A stretch of DNA of 64,000 nt, from NCBI GenBank assembly GCA_903884655.1, contig CAISFO010000062.1, positions 1 to 64,000 of the forward strand. The letters run 5' to 3'. This stretch comes from an uncultured Holophagaceae bacterium. GTDB lineage: Bacteria > Acidobacteriota > Holophagae > Holophagales > Holophagaceae. This document shows positions 57,664 through 64,000 of the stretch, piece after piece. Every line of letters starts with the position of its first letter. Positions within the stretch are counted from its first letter, which is position 1. Under the pieces are notes generated by a model, which was given only the letters and a program-made list of their open reading frames with translations, searched no databases and had not been told where the DNA came from. A program made the translations under genes and the position numbers.

Positions 57664-60474
57664 CTAGGCCTTGCGCAGTTCCGCCGCGAAGGCATCCAGC
57701 GCCCGGTAGTAGGGATCGATACTGGGGATGTAGTGGCGCTCGCCGGCGGCGTGGGGGCCGATGCCGGTCTGGCCCCAGACCACGGCCTGGCCCCCGGGGG
57801 CGAAGCGGGCCGAAGTGCCGGCGCCCTTGCGGCCGATGCGCACCTCGCCGCCGATGGCAGTGATGCCAGCCAGCAGGGCCTTCAGGTAGGGATTCTCGGC
57901 ATCGCAAGCCACACCCGGCTCCCAGGCCGAGGGCAGGAACTCCAGCTGCAGCTCGGTGGCCAGGGCCTCGATCTCGGCGCGCATCCTGGACACGTCATCC
58001 TGCGGGATGGGCCTGATCTCCACGCCCAGGGACCCGCGATCCGGTGTGATGTTGTAGATGCCCGGGGTGCCCACCTGGATGAAGGCAAACTTCGCCTGGG
58101 ACTGCCAGCCGTCGGCCGCCTTCAGGGTGAGGTGCTTGGCGAACAGCTCCCGCAGAGCTTCCCGGGCGCTGAGGAGCCGCTCGGTCATGTCGGGGCCGCT
58201 GGCCAGTCCGCTGTGGCCGCGGGTGCCATGGGCCACCAGCTCGAAGCGCAGGACGCCGCGGTTCTGGGTGCAGACCTCGCCCCAGAGTTCGGTGCCCTTC
58301 TCGCCCGTGCGCTCGCCTGCCACGAAGAAGGAGGGCTCGTAGTTCCACTCGTCCATGAGCTGCTTCAGGATGTGGGGCGTGCCCATGGGCTCCAGCTCGC
58401 CGTTCTCCTCGTTGCCGATCAGCAGCAGGTTCACGGGGGGATAGGGCGCGCCCTTCTTGAGCATGTCCTTCATCCAGATCATGTACGTGGACACCACGGT
58501 CTTCATGTCGGCGGAGCCGCGGCCCCAGAGGTAGTCGCCTTCGATCCTGGGCTCGAACTGGCTGTCGTCGGGCTCGGGTTCCACCACGTCGAAGTGGCCG
58601 CAGAGCATGGCCGGGGCCTTTTCGCCGCCGGGGAAGTGGGCCAGCACGGCGGGGAAGGGGCCCTGGTCGAAGGTGAGGACGGGCACGCCGTGGTTGCGCA
58701 GGTAGTCGTAGACGAAGGTGGCGGCGCGGTGCACTTCTGGAACCCGCTCCTCGGGGCAGGCGGTGACACTGGGGATGCGCACCAGGCGCTGGGACAGGGC
58801 CACCACTTCGGCCGTCTTGTCCGCGTACTCCGCGTCCACCAGGGCCTCGGGCCTGGGCTGGAAGCGCACGGGGGCCTGCGGGTCCAGGTGCACCTCATCC
58901 CGGGCATGCTCGACGAAGTCCTGAAGCTTGCTTTCCTCCGCGCCGAGATCGGCCAGGTGGGCGGTGACGGTTTCCACATCGTCGCGGACCTGGGCCTTGC
59001 GGGCTTCGGCCAGTTCCACGAGCAGATCCGGCGGCACGATGTCCGAAGTGCCGATCTTGGCCCTGAGGGCCTGGCGGATGCGCTCGGCGGTGCTGGGGGC
59101 GCCAGCGGCCATGGCGCACAGGGGCTGGAGGTCCTCCCACATGCCCAGGGCCTCGGCCAGGGGCCGCATTTCTTTCAAGGTCCAGTCCAGGAAGGCACGC
59201 ATGGCGATGGGCTTGGCGGTGAGGGGATCCTCGATGGTGCCCCGGAGGCCTTCTTTGGCCGCCAGTTCTTCGTTGCGCCGGGCCCGCTTGATGTCCTCAG
59301 CGTCGTAGCGGAAGCCCCGGGCGAAGTCGGGATCGGCATAGAAGCGGAGCAGCAGGAGGTGCTTGAGCGTGAGGTTGGCCACGTCCAGGGCCAGGTCATG
59401 GCAGGGATCGTCCGTGCGCACTTCCACCCGGGCCATGGGCAGGTCGATGCGGGCGAAGAGGTTCTGGCGCTCGATCTGGGCCGCCATGTCCTCGACATTG
59501 CGGGTCTCGCCGGCGGCAAAGAGGCCCCGGGCGTAGATGTCGTGCAGCTGGTCGCTGGTGACCTGGATGAGGCGCTCCACCGGTTCGGCCTGGGAGCGGG
59601 CCCGAACGGGGATCCAGTTGTTGTTGCCGAAGCGCACGCCGCTCCGCACCAGATCGTAGGACAGGCGCAGGTAGTCCGAGTGGCTGCGGTTCAGGTCCGG
59701 CACGTCCAGGGAGGGCGGGTTCGGGAAGGTGAGGTTGCGCACGGATTCGAAGGGCGTGAGGCGCACCACCGGTTTGCCATCCTGCTCGGAGGCCTGCAGG
59801 GGCGTGCTGGCGCTGGTGGCGATGAAGACCGCCGCGAAGGCGCGCATGAGCCGGGTGCCGGTGATGTAGACCTGGTTCTTGTAGTCGTCCAGGTGGGTAT
59901 CGCCGCGCTCGGCGTCGGAGAGGTGCATGAAGTCCCAGGCCAGCATGGGCTCTGGAAGACTCAGGTTCGAGTGGGTGCCGGCGGTGGCCAGCTCCGTGCC
60001 GTAGAGGTCCACGCAGCGCTGCAGGTAGCGGCGCTTGGCCAGGTGCCAGGATTCGGGTACACAGTCGGGGCCGATCTTGGGCAGCACCAGCAGGTTGCCG
60101 TGCCAGTAGTGGAGGGGCTCGCCAAAGCTGCGCCCGACCTTGGCCAGGGCGTTGATGAGCGCCGCCTCCAGCAGGCGGCCTTCGTACACCGCCCCCTTGG
60201 GCGTGTGGTAGGGCCGGGTGACCCATTCGATCATCCAGTGGAAGACCTCGAGCTGATGGTATTCCTCGGTCCAGGGCGACAGCACCTTGGAGCGCAGGTG
60301 GTCGACGAAGGACATCTTGTCGGGGCCCGTGCCCACGGTGAGCAGAGGGCGGAACTGGGGATCAACCAGGTTCCATTCCAGCTCCAGGCCGCAGAGCCCG
60401 CCGGACGGGCGGGTCTCCAGAGCGGTCTGGCGGGCGAGCTGGAACTTCTCGGCAAAGGCCTTCAGGTCGAACAC
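57664..60474 (-). CDS. Glutamate-cysteine ligase-like domain fused to M20 peptidase
   Basis: This is a 936-residue two-domain protein. Residues about 1-480 resemble glutamate-cysteine ligase family enzymes: GLELEWNLVDP near the start, HWMIEWVTRPY, GTHSNLSLPEP and the ATP/Mg-site-like RVEVRTDDPCHDLALDVAN. Residues about 550-936 form an M20-type metallopeptidase: zinc ligands in CGHFDVVEPEPD (His), GRGSADMKT (Asp), GNEENGELEPMG (Glu pair), AGERTG (Glu) and GERHYIPSID (His), with the dimerisation-domain motif GTRGHSG between. The combination in one chain is not a standard arrangement I know. It may make and trim gamma-glutamyl compounds. It is preceded by an aminotransferase and the proBA genes on the same strand. 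The intact frame rules out a simple frameshift. Confidence 0.88.
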   Translation of the reverse strand: MFDLKAFAEKFQLARQTALETRPSGGLCGLELEWNLVDPQFRPLLTVGTGPDKMSFVDHLRSKVLSPWTEEYHQLEVFHWMIEWVTRPYHTPKGAVYEGRLLEAALINALAKVGRSFGEPLHYWHGNLLVLPKIGPDCVPESWHLAKRRYLQRCVDLYGTELATAGTHSNLSLPEPMLAWDFMHLSDAERGDTHLDDYKNQVYITGTRLMRAFAAVFIATSASTPLQASEQDGKPVVRLTPFESVRNLTFPNPPSLDVPDLNRSHSDYLRLSYDLVRSGVRFGNNNWIPVRARSQAEPVERLIQVTSDQLHDIYARGLFAAGETRNVEDMAAQIERQNLFARIDLPMARVEVRTDDPCHDLALDVANLTLKHLLLLRFYADPDFARGFRYDAEDIKRARRNEELAAKEGLRGTIEDPLTAKPIAMRAFLDWTLKEMRPLAEALGMWEDLQPLCAMAAGAPSTAERIRQALRAKIGTSDIVPPDLLVELAEARKAQVRDDVETVTAHLADLGAEESKLQDFVEHARDEVHLDPQAPVRFQPRPEALVDAEYADKTAEVVALSQRLVRIPSVTACPEERVPEVHRAATFVYDYLRNHGVPVLTFDQGPFPAVLAHFPGGEKAPAMLCGHFDVVEPEPDDSQFEPRIEGDYLWGRGSADMKTVVSTYMIWMKDMLKKGAPYPPVNLLLIGNEENGELEPMGTPHILKQLMDEWNYEPSFFVAGERTGEKGTELWGEVCTQNRGVLRFELVAHGTRGHSGLASGPDMTERLLSAREALRELFAKHLTLKAADGWQSQAKFAFIQVGTPGIYNITPDRGSLGVEIRPIPQDDVSRMRAEIEALATELQLEFLPSAWEPGVACDAENPYLKALLAGITAIGGEVRIGRKGAGTSARFAPGGQAVVWGQTGIGPHAAGERHYIPSIDPYYRALDAFAAELRKA

Positions 60475-60546
60475 GGGTACTCCGGATCAATCACCTGAGG
60501 GCTTGGGGCTCCTCAGAGATTCTTAAAAAGACAACCAATTAATTGA

Positions 60547-60618
60547 ACCGCAGATGTCGCGGACGACGCAGATGAAATTTCCTAGCTGGTCATCTGCACC
60601 ATCTGCGGCATCTGCGGT
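60547..60618. repeat. 9-nt-periodic palindrome, CGCAGATGN type
   Basis: The arms 60547-60575 and 60590-60618 are reverse complements without gaps over 29 nt with about 24 identities (my count). Units of the type CCGCAGATG occur at 9-nt spacing, and the centre is 14 nt. It sits between the aminotransferase stop (60632) and the fusion gene start (60474) on the same strand. Confidence 0.8.
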
Positions 60619-60631
60619 CAGAACTGCCTTC

Positions 60632-61945
60632 CTATGCGTTTTCCAGACTCTTGAGAGCCTCGAGCAGCCGGGTTGCCGCACCCTGGGTGACGGCTGGGGG
60701 GGTGGCGTAGGAGAAACGGATCCACTCACCTCCGTAGGGGCTGAAGAAGGCGCCGGGCACCACGGCCACGCCGTGCTCCTCGGCCAGGTACTGGCCCATG
60801 GGCTCGGAATCGGCCCAGCCCTTGCCCTTGAGGGCATCGGCCACCTTGATGAAGGCGTAGTAGCCCTGGCCGATGATGTGGGTGAGCTGCTTCTCCTTCA
60901 GGAAGCTCCGCAGCCAGGCGCGGCTGGCGCGGGTGGGGGCGGCGATGGGTTCGGAGGCGACCTTGATGCCCTTTTCGTAGGCCGCCATGGCCACGGCCAG
61001 GCTGAAGAAGGAGGGGATCACGGTGTGGGAGGCCTGGGCCACGATGGTCTTGACCACCTCGGCGTCCGCCAGCAGGTGGCAGTTGCGGATGTTGGAGCCG
61101 CCCAGGGTCTTGGTGATGCCGTCCAGAACCATGAGGCGCTTGCGCTGGGCTGGATCGAAGGCCCGCAGCAGCACGTTCACATCGTAGGGATCATCATCAC
61201 CCACGGTGTGGTACATCCAGTCGAAGAGGACGAAGGCCACGCCCGCTTCCAGGGCGGCACGGGCCAGAGTGATCTGGCGTTCCAGGGTCAGGGTGTTGCC
61301 CGTGGGATTGTCGGGGCTGGTGATGACCAGGCCGGCCACCTTGCGGCCGGACTTCGCGGCTTCGGTCACGCAGGCCTGGATGCCCTCGGGTGAATAGGCC
61401 CAGCCTTCCTCGGCGATGCCGGGGGCCCACATGACGTTGGCGCCGATGCCGTAGGGTCCCCAGTTGTAGCTGATCCAGGGCACGCGGCTCACCACGATCA
61501 CATCGCCCTGGCGGCCGTGGCCGAGGGCCAGCATGGCCTGGTAGGCCTTCACCAGACCATCGCGACCGCCCTGGGTGCCGATGACGTTGGCGGTGCCCCA
61601 GCCCGTGTCGGGGGCCAGCTTCCAGTAGGACTCGGCCACGATCTTGCGGAAGGGTTCGGTGCCGAAGGGCATGTCGTAGGCGGTGCCGTGCTTCTTCTGC
61701 AGCTCGAAGGCGCGGTCCAGCAGGGCCTCCGGCACGCCGGGCAGAGAGGCTCCGCCGTCGCCCTGGCTGGCGTCGAAAATCTGCACGCCGGGCTGTTTCT
61801 CCTGGAACACTTTCAGCGACTTGTTGATCAGGAACATTCGCGACGCAGGTATCGGGAACATCTTCGCGAGGTGATCGCTCACCGGGACGAGATTGGCCTC
61901 TGGCACAGCGAAGGCAGGGGTTTCGAGGGAGAGCAGGGTTGACAC
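60632..61945 (-). CDS. PLP-dependent class I/II aminotransferase
   Basis: This fold-type I aminotransferase of 437 residues has the class I signature with PLP-binding Lys in LDGITKTLGGSNIRN, plus VIGTQGGRDGLVKAYQAML and SPDNPTGNTLTLERQ in the large domain. The small-domain arginine region is SYATPPAVT. The substrate is not evident, and the sequence differs from the aspartate and branched-chain types I can recall. GGGAGGAACC precedes GTG 61945. It lies between proA and the fusion gene on the same strand and may supply or remove glutamate there. The leader holds a promoter and a hairpin. Confidence 0.88.
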   Translation of the reverse strand: MSTLLSLETPAFAVPEANLVPVSDHLAKMFPIPASRMFLINKSLKVFQEKQPGVQIFDASQGDGGASLPGVPEALLDRAFELQKKHGTAYDMPFGTEPFRKIVAESYWKLAPDTGWGTANVIGTQGGRDGLVKAYQAMLALGHGRQGDVIVVSRVPWISYNWGPYGIGANVMWAPGIAEEGWAYSPEGIQACVTEAAKSGRKVAGLVITSPDNPTGNTLTLERQITLARAALEAGVAFVLFDWMYHTVGDDDPYDVNVLLRAFDPAQRKRLMVLDGITKTLGGSNIRNCHLLADAEVVKTIVAQASHTVIPSFFSLAVAMAAYEKGIKVASEPIAAPTRASRAWLRSFLKEKQLTHIIGQGYYAFIKVADALKGKGWADSEPMGQYLAEEHGVAVVPGAFFSPYGGEWIRFSYATPPAVTQGAATRLLEALKSLENA

Positions 61946-61961
61946 GGTTCCTCCCGATAAG

Positions 61962-61994
61962 AAAATGTCGCCCCTGCAGGTAGTTGGAGCGACA
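61962..61994 (-). promoter_or_regulatory. Leader hairpin with U-tract before the aminotransferase gene
   Basis: On the minus strand TGTCGCTCC (61994-61986) pairs with GGGGCGACA (61974-61966) over nine pairs, one of them G-U, with an 11-nt loop, and is followed directly by TTTTCTTA. It ends just before the Shine-Dalgarno of the aminotransferase gene. It could be the terminator of proBA or an attenuator acting on the aminotransferase gene. Confidence 0.55.
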
Positions 61995-62034
61995 AGATGC
62001 CATCCAAGATTAACAGTCCGGACCCTCGGCTCAA

Positions 62035-62064
62035 GTTATAACGGCTTATGCTTTGATTAATCAA
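62035..62064 (-). promoter_or_regulatory. Candidate promoter and palindrome upstream of the aminotransferase gene
   Basis: On the minus strand TTGATT (62064-62059) and TATAAC (62040-62035) have an 18-bp spacer. The -35 lies inside the perfect 14-bp palindrome TTTGATTAATCAAA (62052-62065), a possible operator, just after the proA stop codon. The stretch is AT-rich compared with its surroundings. Confidence 0.55.
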
Positions 62065-62066
62065 AT

Positions 62067-63380
62067 TTATGAATCCAATGGAAGTTCCACATGCCGGAAG
62101 GGTTTGCCCGAGGGCCCGGAATAGTCCTCCACCCGGTGTCCGTGTCCCCTCAGCAGGTAGCGGTAGCTGAGCAGACCCTCGATTCCCACGGGTCCCCTGG
62201 CATGGATGCGCCCGGTGCTGATGCCGACTTCGGCGCCGAAGCCATAGCGGAAGCCGTCGGCGAAGCGGGTAGAGGCGTTGTGGAACACACCCGCCGCATC
62301 CACTTCGGCCAGGAAGCGGTCCGCGGCGGTTGTGTCGTCGGTCACGATGGCCTCCGTGTGGGCGCTGCCGTGGGTACGGATATGGGCCAGGGCCTCGTCG
62401 AGATCAGCCACCACCTTCAGGGCCAGGATGGGGGTTCCGTACTCCATGTCCCAGTCGGCCTCGGCGGCCTCACCCAGGGAGGGCACGATGGCCCGGCAGG
62501 CGGGGCAGCCCCGCAGCTCCACGCCCCGGGGCGCCAGGTCCGTCGCCAGGGCGGGCAGCAGGCGGGCTGCGGCCTGGCGGTGAATGAGCACCGTCTCCAC
62601 CGCGTTGCAGGCGGAGGGGTACTGCAGCTTCCCGTCCCGCACCAGGGCGACGGCCATCTCCGTGTCCGCGGCCGCGTCCAGGTACATGTGGCAGACACCC
62701 TCGGCATGACCCAGCACGGGGATGCGCGTGGCCGCCTGGATGCTCTGCACCAGGGCGTTGGAGCCACGGGGAATCACGAGGTCCACCAGATCCGGGCGCA
62801 GGAGGATGGCCGCCACGGCGGCCCGGTCCGGCAGGCCCTGCACGGCGGTCTCGGGCAGGTGCGCCTCCCGCAGGGCGCCCTGGACCACGGCCAGCAGCGC
62901 CTCGTTGGAGCGGCTCGCTTCGCTGCCGCCCTTGAGCAGCACGGCGTTTCCGCTCTTGAGGGCCAGGGCGCTGATCTGGACCAGGGCATCCGGGCGGGAT
63001 TCGAAGATTACGCACAGCACGCCCAGGGGGCAGGCCACCCGGGTGAGTTCCAGGCCCCCGTCCAGTTCCCGGCGCAGCTGCACCCGGTTCAGGGGATCCG
63101 GCAGCGCAGCCACGGCGCGGACCCCCTGGACCATGGCGGCCAGCTTGGCGGCGTCCAGCTTGAGCCGCTGGAGGGAGGAGGCATCGATGGTGTCTATCGC
63201 ACCGCGCACGTCCTCCAAATTGGCTGAAAGGATGGCCTGGGCCTGGCTCTCCAGATGACTGGCCAGCAGCCCGAGCACAGCGTTCCGCTGCGCCGACGTT
63301 GTCGTCGCCAGCTGGCGCGAGGCCTGTCGCGCGGCCTCAGCCAGGGCCTGGATCTGGAGGGTCTTGGTGTCTGCGCTCAT
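62067..63380 (-). CDS. proA: Gamma-glutamyl phosphate reductase
   Basis: ProA reduces gamma-glutamyl phosphate to glutamate semialdehyde in proline synthesis. The 437-residue protein has the NADPH-dependent aldehyde dehydrogenase fold, the region VIFESRPDALVQISALALKSGNAVLLKGGSEA, and the catalytic cysteine in KLQYPSACNAVETVLIH. The C-terminal part contains FGAEVGISTGRIHARGPVGIEGL, the ProA signature. ATGA overlap with proB shows coupling. It is the second gene of the proBA unit, whose first gene continues past the window. Confidence 0.97.
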   Translation of the reverse strand: MSADTKTLQIQALAEAARQASRQLATTTSAQRNAVLGLLASHLESQAQAILSANLEDVRGAIDTIDASSLQRLKLDAAKLAAMVQGVRAVAALPDPLNRVQLRRELDGGLELTRVACPLGVLCVIFESRPDALVQISALALKSGNAVLLKGGSEASRSNEALLAVVQGALREAHLPETAVQGLPDRAAVAAILLRPDLVDLVIPRGSNALVQSIQAATRIPVLGHAEGVCHMYLDAAADTEMAVALVRDGKLQYPSACNAVETVLIHRQAAARLLPALATDLAPRGVELRGCPACRAIVPSLGEAAEADWDMEYGTPILALKVVADLDEALAHIRTHGSAHTEAIVTDDTTAADRFLAEVDAAGVFHNASTRFADGFRYGFGAEVGISTGRIHARGPVGIEGLLSYRYLLRGHGHRVEDYSGPSGKPFRHVELPLDS

Positions 63381-64000
63381 GGCCGGCCTCCGCTGGGATC
63401 GGCGAGGAAGAACGTGCCGACGGGTTCCCCCGCCAGGACCTGGCGCAGCACGTTGAAGGCAAGTCCGGAGGCCAATACCACTGGCACTCCGCCCCGGGCG
63501 GCGCAGCGGGCCGCCTCCACCTTGCTGACCATGCCGCCCCGGCCCCGGCCCGAAGTGCCCTCCAGGTTGACGCTGAGGTTGGCCCCGAATGCCACTTCTC
63601 CAAGGGGCTGGGCATCGGGATAGAGTCCCGGGTTCCGCGTGTGCAACGCCGTCACGTCCGAGAGGAGCACGAGCAGGTCCGCGTCCAGGTGGGTCGCCAC
63701 CAGGGCGGACAGGTGGTCGTTGTCGCTGAAGATGGGCGCGCGGCCGGAGCCGGGGCGCTCCAGCTCCAGGGTGGAGACCGTGTCGTTCTCGTTGAGTACC
63801 GGGATGGCCCCCAGCTCCAGCAGCGTGTCCAGTGTGTGTCTGAGGTTCGCGTAGCGCATGGGATCCGAGAAGTCATCCTCGGTCAGCAGCACCTGGGCCG
63901 CGCAGAGGCCCATGCGGGCGAAGCCCTCCTGGTAGATGGACATGAGCTGGCCCTGGCCGACCGCCGCCGCCGCCTGTTTCTGGACCAGGTCCTTGGCCTT
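63377..64000 (-). CDS. proB: Glutamate 5-kinase (5'-truncated by the window)
   Basis: ProB phosphorylates glutamate as the first step of proline synthesis. The part in the window encodes the C-terminal 207 residues, starting in KAKDLVQKQAAAAVGQGQLMSIY, and contains the kinase motifs NENDTVST, FSDNDHLSALVATHLDADLLVLLSDV and GRGRGGMVSKVEAA. It stops after GEPVGTFFLADPSGGRP, so the C-terminal PUA domain of E. coli ProB is missing. This short form is common elsewhere. The frame is open to 64000, where the gene continues. It overlaps proA by four bases. Confidence 0.96.
   Translation of the reverse strand, partial: KAKDLVQKQAAAAVGQGQLMSIYQEGFARMGLCAAQVLLTEDDFSDPMRYANLRHTLDTLLELGAIPVLNENDTVSTLELERPGSGRAPIFSDNDHLSALVATHLDADLLVLLSDVTALHTRNPGLYPDAQPLGEVAFGANLSVNLEGTSGRGRGGMVSKVEAARCAARGGVPVVLASGLAFNVLRQVLAGEPVGTFFLADPSGGRP

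Overview
The window is visibly GC-rich, densely coded chromosomal DNA from a Gram-negative, respiring bacterium. It carries complex I genes, F0 ATP synthase genes, a 2-oxoacid:acceptor oxidoreductase paired with a rubrerythrin, an LPS heptose/glycosyltransferase operon, a tripartite efflux pump, a Hanks-type kinase with TPR repeats, a tricorn-like protease and lactate/glycolate genes. This mix suggests Acidobacteriota of the Holophaga/Geothrix type. That placement is an inference from gene content, because no rRNA or other taxonomic marker lies in the window.

Layout: 1-5.05 kb, the end of a nuo operon (nuoL partial, nuoM, nuoN) closed by a terminator. 5.1-7.07 kb, the F0 part of ATP synthase (AtpZ-like, AtpI-like, atpB, atpE), also closed by a strong terminator, with no F1 genes. 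7.1-9.8 kb, a signalling trio: a protein with RelA/SpoT-like motifs, a STAS anti-anti-sigma factor and a response regulator fused to a PP2C phosphatase. 9.86-17.95 kb (minus strand), an LPS core cluster with three heptosyltransferase-like proteins, two family 2 glycosyltransferases, a DUF1573 protein, an EamA exporter and hldD. 18.06-22.9 kb, an NtrC-type regulator, a pseudopilin and the YceD-rpmF-plsX-fabD lipid block. 23.1-27.0 kb, a Cache sensor protein, korAB and a rubrerythrin. 27.2-32.0 kb (minus), a marR-tolC-emrA-emrB efflux operon with a clear promoter/operator. 32.2-45.0 kb is mixed: a hydrolase-like protein, fabG, a HAMP-PP2C phosphatase, a Ser/Thr kinase, xseA, an outer-membrane protein and a tricorn-like protease. 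45.1-57.2 kb, a glycolate/lactate/glyoxylate island (LldP-type permease, glycerate kinase, LysR, malate synthase, glxR, hyi, FCD regulator, glcD, glcF). 57.4-64 kb, a YHS protein, a glutamate-cysteine-ligase-like/M20-peptidase fusion, an aminotransferase, proA and part of proB.

How the genes work together: the 45-57 kb island can import lactate or glycolate, oxidise it (GlcDF), and pass glyoxylate either to malate (malate synthase) or, through tartronate semialdehyde, to glycerate and phosphoglycerate (GlxR, Hyi, GlxK). The glyoxylate carboligase that would link these steps is not in the window. A palindrome of the TGGT-N3-ACCA type in a very AT-rich stretch before glcD fits control by the FCD regulator just upstream.

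The most unusual signals are two. The first is a set of seven dispersed intergenic imperfect palindromes built from about 9-nt repeating units; three share the same ends and lie between convergent genes, and one supplies the C-terminal tail of HldD. The second is the 936-residue ligase-peptidase fusion at 57.66-60.47 kb. No tRNA, rRNA, CRISPR array, insertion sequence or prophage was recognised.
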